Of a stretch of 64,000 nt of DNA, positions 53,337 through 62,641 are shown in pieces. The stretch is taken from contig CAWKFM010000005.1 in NCBI GenBank assembly GCA_963849065.1, forward strand, positions 496,001-560,000, read 5' to 3'. Position 1 is the first letter of the stretch. Each line of letters begins with the position of its first letter. Origin of the DNA: TOLSYN sp963849065 (GTDB lineage: Bacteria > Acidobacteriota > Terriglobia > Terriglobales > Acidobacteriaceae). A program made the translations under genes and the position numbers. The notes beneath the pieces are model-generated. The model saw nothing but the letters and a program-made list of their open reading frames with translations, made no database searches and was not told the DNA's origin.

Positions 53337-54155
53337 ATGGGCTTGCAAGGCGTTTCCTCCAACTTCCCGGCAGTGGGTGCCGACGCTCTGACCCACGAGA
53401 CTTTGACCCACACGGCTCTGGCCCGGCAGATCTCCGAGCTGGGGGAGTGGTTCCACAACATCGATCTGCACGGCATCCAGACGGCTCCCAATCACTTCCT
53501 GGGGGATTTTCCCAACGTAAAGTGGCGGCATATTTCGCCGGCGCTGCCGCAGGATCTGAGCGGGGCGACGGTGCTCGACATCGGCTGCAACGGCGGGTTT
53601 TATTCGCTGCAGATGAAGCAGCGGGGCGCCAAAAGGGTGCTGGGAATCGATATCTGCGAGCGCTATCTGGAGCAGGCGCGGCTGGCTTCGCGGACGCTGG
53701 GGCTGGAGATCGAGCTGGAAAAGCGCAGCGTGTATGAGGTGGACCAAATTGCAGGGCAGTTTGATTACGTCATTTTCATGGGAGTGCTTTACCACCTGCG
53801 CTATCCGCTGTATGCGCTGGATAAGGTGGTGACCAAGGTCGGCGGCAGGCTGGTGTTTCAGACCATGATTCGCGGCTCGGAAGAGGTGAAGAAGTGGGAG
53901 CCGGATTACGACTTCTGGCGCAAGGAGATGTTCGCCGACCCCAGCTGGCCGCAGATGTATTTCATCGAGCAGAGCTATTCGAACGACCAGACGAACTGGT
54001 GGATTCCCAACCGGGCGGCGGCCGAGGCGATGCTGCGCTCGGCCGGACTGGAGATTGAATCGCATCCGGAGAGCGAGACCTGGATCTGCCGTCCCGATGC
54101 GGGTAGCCGCGCGGGACGTTTTGTGCACGCCATGGAGATGGACGGGACGCTGTAG
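53337..54155 (+). CDS. SAM-dependent methyltransferase, CmoB-like (TIGR04290-type)
   Basis: 272 residues. HNIDLHGIQTAPNHFLGDFP then the SAM site ATVLDIGCNGGFYSLQMKQR and GIDICERYLEQARLAS; later VIFMGVLYHLRYPLYALDK. It resembles the tRNA-modifying CmoB fold, but in gene clusters like this one a related family co-occurs with CgeB-like and other glycosyltransferases, so a sugar or cell-surface substrate is more likely than tRNA. First gene of a seven-gene run. Confidence 0.82.
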   Translation: MGLQGVSSNFPAVGADALTHETLTHTALARQISELGEWFHNIDLHGIQTAPNHFLGDFPNVKWRHISPALPQDLSGATVLDIGCNGGFYSLQMKQRGAKRVLGIDICERYLEQARLASRTLGLEIELEKRSVYEVDQIAGQFDYVIFMGVLYHLRYPLYALDKVVTKVGGRLVFQTMIRGSEEVKKWEPDYDFWRKEMFADPSWPQMYFIEQSYSNDQTNWWIPNRAAAEAMLRSAGLEIESHPESETWICRPDAGSRAGRFVHAMEMDGTL

Positions 54156-54193
54156 CCAAGGACAAGACTCGTAAACAAAGGGGCAAGCCGAAA

Positions 54194-55141
54194 ATGGTGG
54201 AAGCCATCATGTTGTGGAACGAGCCGAACAACCTCTCCCATTGGGATTTCAACCTCGATCCGGAATGGAAGCAGTTTGCCGCCCTGGTGCAGGCCGGGTG
54301 CCGGGCGATCCGCGAGGCGAACCCGGAGATCAAGATCGTGCTGGGCGGCATCTCGCCGATTGACCCCAGGTTCGTCAAGCTGCTGGCCGGATATGGCGTG
54401 CTGGACTTGGTGGACATCGTCGCCGTGCACGGATTTCCTCTGGACTGGAACCACTGGCAGATTGCGGAGTGGCCGAAGAAGCTGGAAGAGGTGCGCGCCG
54501 TTTCCGGAGGCAAGCCGGTGTGGGTGAGCGAGGCGGGAGCTTCGTCGTTTGGCGCCGAGGAGGTGCAGCTGTTCGGATTGCAGCGGACGGCCGAGCTGCT
54601 GCTGCCGCAGGTGGAGCGGGTGCACTGGTACAGCCTGCTCGATCTGCCGCCGACGTGGACGGCCACGACGCGTCACAAGGAAGCGGAGGGCAGCGCCTAT
54701 TATCGGCACTACTACATGGGGCTGTTCCGCGCCGACGGCTCGCCCAAGCTGGCGGCGGCGAGATTTCCGGCGGGAATGGGGGTCTGCCAGTGGTTCCACT
54801 TCGAGGATCCGCGGCTGGAGCTGGGAGTGCGGCGGCTGCGCGAGCTGGGAGTGCGGGCGGTGCGCACCGGAGTGAGCTGGGCCGACTGGTTCCGCACCGG
54901 TTCGGAGGCGTGGTTCGACCGCCAGATGACGGCGCTCGATGAGTTCGATACCACCGTGACGCTGTGCTTTACGCCGGAGCATCTGGGGATTGCGCCGCAC
55001 TATACGAGTCCGGCAAAGGACCCGGCGGACTTTGCGGAGTTCGCGCGCTGGGCTGTGCTGCGCTACGCGCCGCGGGGACGCACCTCGGGAGTGAGCGCGC
55101 CGCGAGAGCGCGCGGTGGAAGTGGGAGCGGAGGAGCTATGA
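54194..55141 (+). CDS. Glycoside hydrolase-like protein (GH39/beta-xylosidase type)
   Basis: 315 residues. IMLWNEPNNLSHWDF carries the expected acid/base Glu, and VWVSEAGASSF a candidate nucleophile Glu. It is a (beta/alpha)8-type barrel by appearance. After about residue 205 a second half follows (MGVCQWFHFEDPRLELGVRR, WADWFRTGSEAWFDRQM) that looks like a partial repeat of another barrel. It overlaps the epimerase start by 4 bases (ATGA). It probably acts on, or only binds, the glycan made by this cluster. Confidence 0.7.
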   Translation: MVEAIMLWNEPNNLSHWDFNLDPEWKQFAALVQAGCRAIREANPEIKIVLGGISPIDPRFVKLLAGYGVLDLVDIVAVHGFPLDWNHWQIAEWPKKLEEVRAVSGGKPVWVSEAGASSFGAEEVQLFGLQRTAELLLPQVERVHWYSLLDLPPTWTATTRHKEAEGSAYYRHYYMGLFRADGSPKLAAARFPAGMGVCQWFHFEDPRLELGVRRLRELGVRAVRTGVSWADWFRTGSEAWFDRQMTALDEFDTTVTLCFTPEHLGIAPHYTSPAKDPADFAEFARWAVLRYAPRGRTSGVSAPRERAVEVGAEEL

Positions 55142-56256
55142 GCCGGAGAGTGCTGGTGACCGGCGGCGCCGGCTTTGTGGGTTCGCACACCGTGGATGAG
55201 CTGCTGCGGCGGGGGCACCAGGTGCGCATCTTCGACAGCCTGGAGGAGCAGGTGCATGGCGGCGGTGCGCCGGAGTACCTGAATCGCGGGGCGGAGCTGG
55301 TGCGCGGCGACGTGCGGGACCTCGACGCACTGCGCAAGGCGGTGATCGGGGTGGATGTGGTCTATCACTTTGCGGCCGTGGTCGGCGTGGGCCAGTCGAT
55401 GTATGAGATTGCGCGCTACATGGCGGTGAACAGCCAGGGGACGGCCAACCTTCTGCAGACGCTGCTGGAGCGGCGCGGCCAGGTGGAGAAGCTGATCGTG
55501 GCTTCGTCGATGTCGATCTACGGCGAGGGGCAGTACCGCTGCGGGGAGCACGGGATGGTGATGCCGCAGGCGCGCGGGGTGGCACAGCTGCGTGCGCATC
55601 AGTGGCAGCCGGTGTGTCCGGAATGCGGGTGTGCGGCGGAGCCTTGCGCGACGCGCGAAAGCAAGCCGCTGCAGGGCAGCTCGATTTACGCCATCGGCAA
55701 GAAGAACCAGGAAGAGATGAGCTTGCTGTTCGGGCGCACCTATGGACTGCCGGTGGTGGCGCTGCGCTACTTCAACATCCACGGCACGCGGCAGGCGCTC
55801 TCCAATCCCTATACAGGGGTGGCGGCGATTTTTGCTTCGCGGATGCTGAACCGGCGGGCTCCGCTGGTGTTTGAGGATGGCGAGCAGATGCGCGATTTTG
55901 TGAGCGTGCGCGACGTGGTGGAGGCTAACCTGCTGGCCATGGAGCGCAGCGAAGGCGACGGGCTGGCTCTGAACATCGGCTCCGGCGAGCCGGTCTCGAT
56001 TCGGCAGGTTGCCGAGACGCTGGCCGCCACACTGGGCGTGCAGACCACGGTGGAGATTACCGGGAAATATCGCGCCGGGGATATCCGGCATTGTTTCGCG
56101 GACATTTCCATGGCGCGGCGGCTGCTGGGATACCGGCCGCAACACCGGCTGGCGGGCGCGATGGGCGAACTGGTGGAGTGGCTGCGCTCGCAATCGGCGG
56201 TGGACCGGGTGGAGGAGGCGCAGAGGAATCTGGTTTCCTTTGGGCTGACGGCGTGA
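55138..56256 (+). CDS. NAD-dependent sugar-nucleotide epimerase/dehydratase
   Basis: 372 residues from ATG 55138. Extended SDR: VLVTGGAGFVGSHTVDELLR, FAAVVGVGQSMYEIARYMAV, catalytic YAIGK in SSIYAIGKKNQEEM. A Cys-rich insert VCPECGCAAEPCATRE (about residues 160-175) looks like a zinc loop, a peculiarity of this subgroup. It supplies a modified nucleotide sugar to the glycosyltransferases that follow. Confidence 0.88.
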   Translation: MSRRVLVTGGAGFVGSHTVDELLRRGHQVRIFDSLEEQVHGGGAPEYLNRGAELVRGDVRDLDALRKAVIGVDVVYHFAAVVGVGQSMYEIARYMAVNSQGTANLLQTLLERRGQVEKLIVASSMSIYGEGQYRCGEHGMVMPQARGVAQLRAHQWQPVCPECGCAAEPCATRESKPLQGSSIYAIGKKNQEEMSLLFGRTYGLPVVALRYFNIHGTRQALSNPYTGVAAIFASRMLNRRAPLVFEDGEQMRDFVSVRDVVEANLLAMERSEGDGLALNIGSGEPVSIRQVAETLAATLGVQTTVEITGKYRAGDIRHCFADISMARRLLGYRPQHRLAGAMGELVEWLRSQSAVDRVEEAQRNLVSFGLTA

Positions 56257-56275
56257 AGAACTCGTTAGAACGAAT

Positions 56276-57388
56276 ATGCATATTCTGATCACTGCGGACA
56301 CGGTAGGTGGCGTTTGGAACTACACGCGGGAGCTGGTGACGGGGCTGGCTCGGCGCGGTGTACGGGTGACGCTGGTGAGCTTTGGAGGAGTGCCTACGGC
56401 GGAGCAGCGTGCGTGGCTGGAGGGAGTGGACGGAGTGCGGTATCTGCCGACCGCCTACCGGCTGGAATGGATGCAGGATGCAGAGCGCGATCTGCGCGAA
56501 TCGGCGCGATACCTGCGCGAAGTGATTCGGGATGCGAGGCCCGACCTGCTGCACCTGAGCCAGTTCTGCTACGGGGAGATGGATGTAAACCAGGACGTTA
56601 CGCAGCCGAAGATCGTGGTGGCTCACAGCGACGTGCTGAGCTGGCGCCAGGCGGTGCATGGGGAGCTTCCGAGTGGGCCATGGGCGAAGTGGTATCGCGG
56701 GGTGGTGCGGAAGGGACTGGCCGGCGCGAGCCTGGTGGTTGCGCCCTCGCAGTGGATGCTGCGATCGGTGGAAGACTGCTATGGTAGGCAGCCGCAGTCG
56801 CGGGTGATTTACAACGGGCGGACGCCGGCGTGGTTCGACCCGATGGCAAGGAAAGAGAATTATGCGGCCAGCGCCGGAAGGCTGTGGGATGAGGGCAAGC
56901 AGCTGCGCCTGCTGATGGAGATGGAGCGACCGCCGCTTCCGATTCGTGTGGCGGGTGCGACGGCGCTTGTGGGCGAGCGCGCGCGGGGGAATCCGAAAGG
57001 CGCGCCGGGCGTGCAGTTTGTGGGAGAACTTTCCGAAGACGCGATGCGGGAGCTGCTGAGCCGGGCCGCGATTTACATTGCGACATCGAAGTACGAGCCG
57101 TTCGGGTTGGCGCCGCTGGAGGCCGCGCTGTCGCGCTGCGCCATTGTGGCCAACGATATTCCCAGCCTGCGCGAGGTGTGGGAGGACACAGTGCTGTACT
57201 TCCGCAAGGATGATGCGCGGTCGCTGTGCGAGGCGCTGGTACGGTTGCATGGCGACCGTGAGCTTCGCATGGAATACGCCAACCGCGCCTACGAACGTGC
57301 GGTGCGGCATTACATGGCCGGACGGATGGTGGATGAGTATATGGAGACGTACGCGTCTCTGCTGGGGTCGCGCGCGAGGGCCGCATGA
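56276..57388 (+). CDS. GT4-family glycosyltransferase
   Basis: 370 residues. MHILITADTVGGVWNYTREL is the N-terminal Rossmann start; VVAHSDVLSWRQAVHGELP and the C-terminal SKYEPFGLAPLEAALSRCAI with the donor-binding E-x7-E are GT-B landmarks. Retaining mechanism by family. The following gene overlaps by 4 bases. Confidence 0.87.
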   Translation: MHILITADTVGGVWNYTRELVTGLARRGVRVTLVSFGGVPTAEQRAWLEGVDGVRYLPTAYRLEWMQDAERDLRESARYLREVIRDARPDLLHLSQFCYGEMDVNQDVTQPKIVVAHSDVLSWRQAVHGELPSGPWAKWYRGVVRKGLAGASLVVAPSQWMLRSVEDCYGRQPQSRVIYNGRTPAWFDPMARKENYAASAGRLWDEGKQLRLLMEMERPPLPIRVAGATALVGERARGNPKGAPGVQFVGELSEDAMRELLSRAAIYIATSKYEPFGLAPLEAALSRCAIVANDIPSLREVWEDTVLYFRKDDARSLCEALVRLHGDRELRMEYANRAYERAVRHYMAGRMVDEYMETYASLLGSRARAA

Positions 57389-58506
57389 GGCAGGCACTGA
57401 GCATCCGGATGTTCGCGCACTCCTGGATCAGCGACTGGAACCATGGCAATGCGCATTTTTTGCGCGGGCTGGCGCGCGAGCTGGTGAGCCTGGGGCACCA
57501 GGTTCGCTGCTACGAGGAGATCGACGGATGGTCGCTGAGCAACCTGGTGCGGGAGGGTGAAGCCGCCTCCGGTGCGATCGACGATTTCCACCGCACCTAT
57601 CCCGAACTGGATGTTCGCTTCTACCGCTGCGATGCGACGCTCGGGGCGTTTCTGAATCACGAACTGGCGGGCGCCGATCTGGTGCTGATCCACGAGTGGA
57701 CTGCGCCGCAGGTGGTGCAGGAGATTCTGGCGCGCAAGGCGCGGATGGGGTTTCGCGCGCTGTTCCACGACACGCATCATCGCGCCTACACCAACGCGGG
57801 GGAGATTCTGCGCCTGCCGCTGCACTTGTTCGACGGCGTGCTGGCCTTCGGCGAGGCGATTCGCAGGATCTACGCAGACGGCTTTGGCGTGGCGCGGGTG
57901 TGGACCTTCCACGAGGCCGCCGACGTCAGCGTCTTTCATCCGCTGGAGCGGGCCAAGCAGAACGATGTCGTGTGGATCGGCAACTGGGGCGACGAGGAGC
58001 GCACGGCGGAGTTGATGGAGTTTCTGGTGGAGCCCGGCGCGAGTCTGGTGGAAGAGCAGCTGCGGGTGCTGGTGTATGGGGTGCGATATCCGCAGGAGGC
58101 GCAGGAGACGCTGCGCCGCGTGGGCATTGGGTATGCGGGCTATCTGCCGAACCTGAGTGCGCCGGAGGTGTATGCGCAGAGCCGAGTGGCGCTGCATGTG
58201 CCGCGCCGCCAATATGCCAACGGACTAAGCGGAGTGCCGACGATTCGCGTTTTTGAAGTGCTGGCCTGCGGGGTTCCTCTGGTGTGCTCGCCGTGGGCGG
58301 ATACGGAAGGACTGTTCCGCGAGGGGAGGGATTACCTGGTGGCGCAGAGCGGCGCGGAGATGATCAGGATGGAGCGCGAACTGCTGCGGAGCGAAGAGGC
58401 GCGCCGGGAGTTGGCATCGAGTGGATTGGAGACGATCCGGCAGCATCATACCTGCAGGCATCGCGCCGCGCAGCTGATGGAGATTTACGGAGAGATCGCA
58501 GGATGA
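57385..58506 (+). CDS. CgeB-like glycosyltransferase (1)
   Basis: 373 residues. MFAHSWISDWNHGNAHFLRG, FHDTHHRAYTNAGEILRL, VWIGNWGDEERTAELMEFL and TIRVFEVLACGVPLVCSPW are GT-B/CgeB-type. Overlaps both neighbours by 4 bases, so tightly co-translated. One of three tandem relatives. Confidence 0.85.
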   Translation: MRQALSIRMFAHSWISDWNHGNAHFLRGLARELVSLGHQVRCYEEIDGWSLSNLVREGEAASGAIDDFHRTYPELDVRFYRCDATLGAFLNHELAGADLVLIHEWTAPQVVQEILARKARMGFRALFHDTHHRAYTNAGEILRLPLHLFDGVLAFGEAIRRIYADGFGVARVWTFHEAADVSVFHPLERAKQNDVVWIGNWGDEERTAELMEFLVEPGASLVEEQLRVLVYGVRYPQEAQETLRRVGIGYAGYLPNLSAPEVYAQSRVALHVPRRQYANGLSGVPTIRVFEVLACGVPLVCSPWADTEGLFREGRDYLVAQSGAEMIRMERELLRSEEARRELASSGLETIRQHHTCRHRAAQLMEIYGEIAG

Positions 58507-59597
58507 AATGGTTCGTTTTTGGGTCGAGCATTACATCGAGCTACTGGAATGGGGCGGCGACGTACTATCGCGGCATTTACAAAAACCTGGCCGCGCTGGG
58601 ACACCAGATCACGTTCGCCGAGCCGGATATTTATCAGCGCCAGCAGAAGCGCGATGTGAGCGAGGTGGCGTACGCGCAGGTGATTGTGTACCAGACGCCG
58701 CGCGATATCGAAGAGCTGATCGGGGTGGCTTCGACGGCGGATTTGGTGATCAAGCACAGCGGCGTGGGCAGCGCGGACGATGTGCTGGAGCGGCGCGTGC
58801 TGGAATGCCGCTCGCCACGGGTGGAGGTGGCGTTTTGGGATGTGGATGCCCCGGCGACGCTGCAACGGGTGGAGGGTGATGTGCGCGATCCGTTCCGCGA
58901 GTGCATTCCGCAATGCGATTTTATTTTTACCTACGGCGGCGGTGATGAGGTGGTAGAGCGCTATCGCAGGCTGGGAGCGCGGTGCTGCCATCCCATCTAC
59001 AATGCGCTCGATCCGGAGACGCATCATCGCGAAGTGGCGGATGCGGAGTTGGCGTGCGACCTGGTGTTTGTGGGCAACCGGCTGCCGGACCGCGAGCGGC
59101 GGGTGGAGCAGTTCTTTTTGCGCGCGGCCGAACTGGCGCCGGAGATGCGTTTTGTGCTGGGCGGCGAGGGGTGGGGCGGCAAGGCTCTGCCGCCGAATGT
59201 GCGCTGGATTGGGCATGTGGGCACCGGGGCGCACAACCGCATCAACGCCTCGGCGCGGATGGCGCTGAATATCAATCGCGACTCGATGGCCGATGTGGGC
59301 TTTTCGCCTCCTACACGCGTGTTTGAAGCGGCTGGCGCGGCGACGTGCCTGATCACAGACAAGTGGCGCGGCGTGGAAAAGTTTTTTGAGCCGGGGCGGG
59401 AGATTCTGGTGGCGGAGGGCGCGGAGGAGATTGTCGGCTATCTGCGCGGCACTTCGGCGGATGAGGCGCGCGCGATGGGTGATGCGATGCATCGGCGGGC
59501 GCTGGCCGAACACACGTATGCGCAGCGCGCCGCAGAGGTGGATGAGATTTTACGTGCGGCGCGCAGCGCGTGCGAGAAGGAACGGGCGGTGGCGTAG
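58503..59597 (+). CDS. CgeB-like glycosyltransferase (2)
   Basis: 364 residues from ATG 58503. MKWFVFGSSITSSYWNGAAT, VAFWDVDAPATLQRVEGDVR, CDLVFVGNRLPDRERRVEQF and RVFEAAGAATCLITDKWRGV are those of the CgeB family (spore-crust maturation in Bacillus; here a general surface-glycan role). Same fold and order of motifs as its two neighbours. Confidence 0.87.
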   Translation: MKWFVFGSSITSSYWNGAATYYRGIYKNLAALGHQITFAEPDIYQRQQKRDVSEVAYAQVIVYQTPRDIEELIGVASTADLVIKHSGVGSADDVLERRVLECRSPRVEVAFWDVDAPATLQRVEGDVRDPFRECIPQCDFIFTYGGGDEVVERYRRLGARCCHPIYNALDPETHHREVADAELACDLVFVGNRLPDRERRVEQFFLRAAELAPEMRFVLGGEGWGGKALPPNVRWIGHVGTGAHNRINASARMALNINRDSMADVGFSPPTRVFEAAGAATCLITDKWRGVEKFFEPGREILVAEGAEEIVGYLRGTSADEARAMGDAMHRRALAEHTYAQRAAEVDEILRAARSACEKERAVA

Positions 59598-59649
59598 GCG
59601 CGCACAGGCCCGCGCGCACGGGGCCGGAGTTGAAGCGGGGAAAAAAGCA

Positions 59650-60771
59650 TTGCGGATTGTCATCTTCGGATTGTCCATCTCGTCTTCGTGGGGCAACGGG
59701 CACGCGACCACGTATCGCGCGCTGGCGCGTGCGCTGCATGGGCGCGGACATCGGGTTGTGTTCTTCGAGAAGGACGTGGAGTGGTATGCATCGAATCGCG
59801 ATCTGCCCGAGCCGGGCTTCTGCGAGCTGAAGCTGTATACGAGTTGGAAGGATGTGCTGCCGTTGGTGCGGCGCGAACTGGCTGCGGCCGACGTGGCGAT
59901 GGTGGGTTCGTATTTCCCCGAGGGAATTGCGGCCGTGACGGAGATGCTGGATTCAGCGGCGGCGGTGCGAACGTTCTACGACATCGATACGCCGATTACG
60001 GTGGCTGCGTTGCGCGAACGCGGTGCCAGCGACTACCTGCGAGGCGATCAGATCGCGTCGCTCGATGTGTACTTCAGCTTTACGGGCGGGCCGATACTCG
60101 GGGAGTTGCAGCGACGCTTTGGAGTGTGGCGCGCAGTGCCGCTGTATTGCAGCTTCGATCCCGAACGTTATCGAGCTTATCCACCGTCGGAGCGCTTTGC
60201 CTGTGCGATGAGTTATATGGGGACGTATGCACCGGACCGGCAGCCGAAGCTCGAGGAGTATCTGTTCGGCGCGGCGCGGGCGCTGCCGGAGATGCGGTTC
60301 ACCGTGGCCGGGCCGCAGTATCCGAAGGCGGTGCCGTGGCCGCACAACGTGAGGCACATCGTGCATTTGAATCCGCGCTGGCATCCGCATCTGTATTCGT
60401 CGTCGCGGCTGACGCTGAATATAACGCGGCGCGATATGGTGATGGCAGGGTATTCGCCGTCGGTTCGGTTGTTTGAAGCCGCCGCGTGCGGGGCCTCGAT
60501 TGCGAGCGACAATTGGCCGGGACTAGACCAGTTCTTTGTGCCGGGGCGTGAGATTCTGCTGCCGGCGAGCGCGGAGGAGATGGTGCGCTATCTGCGCGAC
60601 GTGGATGAGAGGGAGTTGCGCGCCATTGGCATGGCGGCGCAGGCGCGAGTGCTGGCGGAGCACACCAGCCAACGGCGCGCGCTGGAGTTCGAACGCGAGG
60701 TGGAGGCGGCACGCGGGCAACGCGGATCGTCGCGGCGGGAAACCATGGTCGATTCCGAGGCCGTGGGCTGA
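59650..60771 (+). CDS. CgeB-like glycosyltransferase (3)
   Basis: 373 residues from TTG 59650 (GGGGA upstream); the frame is open upstream, but homology to its neighbour starts here (LRIVIFGLSISSSWGNGHAT). FYDIDTPITVAALRERGASD, CAMSYMGTYAPDRQPKLEEY and RLFEAAACGASIASDNWPGL follow. About 50 bases after gene 2. The TTG start and closeness suggest reduced translation relative to its neighbours. Confidence 0.85.
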   Translation: MRIVIFGLSISSSWGNGHATTYRALARALHGRGHRVVFFEKDVEWYASNRDLPEPGFCELKLYTSWKDVLPLVRRELAAADVAMVGSYFPEGIAAVTEMLDSAAAVRTFYDIDTPITVAALRERGASDYLRGDQIASLDVYFSFTGGPILGELQRRFGVWRAVPLYCSFDPERYRAYPPSERFACAMSYMGTYAPDRQPKLEEYLFGAARALPEMRFTVAGPQYPKAVPWPHNVRHIVHLNPRWHPHLYSSSRLTLNITRRDMVMAGYSPSVRLFEAAACGASIASDNWPGLDQFFVPGREILLPASAEEMVRYLRDVDERELRAIGMAAQARVLAEHTSQRRALEFEREVEAARGQRGSSRRETMVDSEAVG

Positions 60772-60862
60772 AGGGGGTCGAGGGTGTATTCTGCTCTTCC
60801 ACCATCGCTGCGCAGAGAACGCGCGTCGCGAGTGGCAGCCGGCAATTTTGTTTGGAGGAAGA

Positions 60863-61117
60863 ATGGCGAAGGTCAAAATTACGGTGCGGCCCAACGGGCC
60901 GTATCGCGTGGAAGATCCCGAGGGACTCGTGGAACTGTTGGATCAGAACGGCGTTGCCTACCCGATGCCCGAAAGGAAGCCGGAGAAGCCGTGGATTTCG
61001 CTGTGCCGCTGCGGAGCGAGTGTCAATAAACCGTTTTGCGATGGGACACATTCGAAGATTGGATTTCAGGCGGCGGAGGCGGCGGTGCGCGCCGAGGGGA
61101 CAGAGGAAAAGAAGTAG
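60863..61117 (+). CDS. CDGSH-type iron-sulfur protein
   Basis: 84 residues from ATG 60863 (GGAGG upstream). The 2Fe-2S motif is CRCGASVNKPFCDGTH: three Cys and one His, as in CDGSH proteins. NGPYRVEDPEGLVELL precedes it. Small soluble electron-transfer or cluster-transfer protein, role unknown. Not obviously part of the glycosylation operon. Confidence 0.9.
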   Translation: MAKVKITVRPNGPYRVEDPEGLVELLDQNGVAYPMPERKPEKPWISLCRCGASVNKPFCDGTHSKIGFQAAEAAVRAEGTEEKK

Positions 61118-61181
61118 GGCGATTCCACCCTGCATCGGAACCAATTCAACCACACGTCGTGGAGATGCAGCGGGGACTGCT

Positions 61182-61229
61182 TCCCACCTTAGCCGCGCAG
61201 AGAGCGCGCGTCGAAGGTGGGGAACCCGG
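61182..61229 (+). repeat. Dispersed palindrome (CCCACCTTAGCC type) with GGGAACCCGG tail
   Basis: CCCACCTTAGCCGCGC, loop AGAGA, GCGCGCGTCGAAGGTGGG then GAACCCGG. Confidence 0.68.
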
Positions 61230-61293
61230 CGTGGTCGAAAACTAAACAAATTCAACTGCAAAAAAAGGCGTGGAGATGCTGGGGGTATTGCAT

Positions 61294-61338
61294 TCCCACA
61301 TGCGCGTCGAAAGGCCCGACGCGTATGTGGGCCACCCG
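61294..61338 (+). repeat. Dispersed palindrome (CCCACATGCGCGTCG type) with GGGCCACCCG tail
   Basis: CCCACATGCGCGTCG, loop AAAGG, CCCGACGCGTATGTGGGCCACCCG. Its inner stem differs from its neighbour's but the tail and layout are the same. Confidence 0.65.
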
Positions 61339-61341
61339 TCT

Positions 61342-62592
61342 TTAGTGGACGGTTTTGGTTTTGCGGCTCATGTAGTCCATGAGCAGATATTGGCCGAGGG
61401 TGTAGGGGGTGGTGAAGTAGGCTTTGCCGCGGCACATCTCGGTGACCCTTTGCACGAACTGCACCAGGCCGCGGTCGGAGGCGAGCATGAAGGTGTTGAT
61501 CATGACGCCGGCGCGTTTGCACTTGGCGACTTCTTCGAGGGTCTGGCTGACGACCATGGGGTCGAGTCCGAAGGCGTTTTTGTAGATTCTTCCATCGGGC
61601 AGGGTGATGGCCGAGGGCTTGCCGTCGGTGATCATGATGATCTGCTTCATGTCCTTGCGCTGGCGCTGCAGGATGCGCTGGGCGATGCGGAGGCCTTCGC
61701 GCGTGTTGGTGTAGTAAGGGCCGACGCGGACGCGGGCCAGTTGCGAGACGGGCAGTTCCTCGGCGGAGTCGTGAAAGAGGACAAGCGAGAGCGTGTCGCC
61801 GGGATACTGGGTGCGGATGAGTTGCGAGAGCGCCATCGCTACTTTTTTCGCGGGCGTGAAGCGGTCTTCGCCGTAGAGAATCATGGAGTGCGAGCAGTCG
61901 AGCATGAGCACGGTAGCGCAGGAGGACTGATACTCGCACTGGTGGACGTAGAGGTCGCGGTACTCGATGGAGAGCGGCAGGGTGAGGCCTTCGCGCTGGA
62001 TGGCCGACGAGAGCGTGGCGTTGATATCGAGGTTGAGGGTGTCGCCGAACTCGTAGAGCTTGCTGGCGCCGCTGGTCTCGATGCCGGTGGCGGTGTCGCG
62101 CGTGTCGTGGCGTCCGAAGCTGGAGCGGCCGAGCGAGCCGAGCAGGTCACGCAGGGCGCGGTAGCCGAGGAAGTCGAGCGCTTTGTCGGTGACCTCGAAC
62201 TTCGGCGGACGGTGCGGCTGGTTTTGTCCGATGGTGCCCCCGGTGCTGGAGATGCGGGCCGGGTCATGAGGGGGAGAGATGGTGACATAACCTTCCTGCT
62301 CCATTCGCTCCATCAGTTCGTCGATGAGGTCATCCATCTGGCCCTGGTTCTGCATTTCCTGCAGCTGCTCGCGCATCTCTTGGTCGAATTCGCCGGAGTT
62401 GAGCAGGGCATCGCGGATGGCCTCGCGGAGGGCGTCCAACGTATCGTCGCTGTCGCTGGGGCGATAGTATTGGCCTAGTTCGCTTTCAAAGCCGCTCTCC
62501 AAGAGGAAGTCAGCAAGGGCCTTCATCAAATCGTCTAGGCTCAGTTCCTCGGCGAGATTGGGGATGTACTTGCTGTACTTGACGCGCTTCAT
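61342..62592 (-). CDS. VWA-domain protein partnered with a MoxR-type ATPase
   Basis: 416 residues from ATG 62592 (GGAGTC upstream). The C-terminal von Willebrand A domain has the metal site LMLDCSHSMILYGEDRFTPA and IIMITDGKPSAITLPDG. The N-terminal ~190 residues are acidic and helical (LREAIRDALLNSGEFDQEMR). It resembles the YehP/CoxE-like partners of MoxR ATPases, which help insert metals or assemble complexes. Directly follows the ATPase gene (49 bases). Confidence 0.87.
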   Translation of the reverse strand: MKRVKYSKYIPNLAEELSLDDLMKALADFLLESGFESELGQYYRPSDSDDTLDALREAIRDALLNSGEFDQEMREQLQEMQNQGQMDDLIDELMERMEQEGYVTISPPHDPARISSTGGTIGQNQPHRPPKFEVTDKALDFLGYRALRDLLGSLGRSSFGRHDTRDTATGIETSGASKLYEFGDTLNLDINATLSSAIQREGLTLPLSIEYRDLYVHQCEYQSSCATVLMLDCSHSMILYGEDRFTPAKKVAMALSQLIRTQYPGDTLSLVLFHDSAEELPVSQLARVRVGPYYTNTREGLRIAQRILQRQRKDMKQIIMITDGKPSAITLPDGRIYKNAFGLDPMVVSQTLEEVAKCKRAGVMINTFMLASDRGLVQFVQRVTEMCRGKAYFTTPYTLGQYLLMDYMSRKTKTVH

Positions 62593-62641
62593 CGCGTGAC
62601 TCCGTTCAACGTTACGCCACAAAACCAAAGAGCCATGCCGG

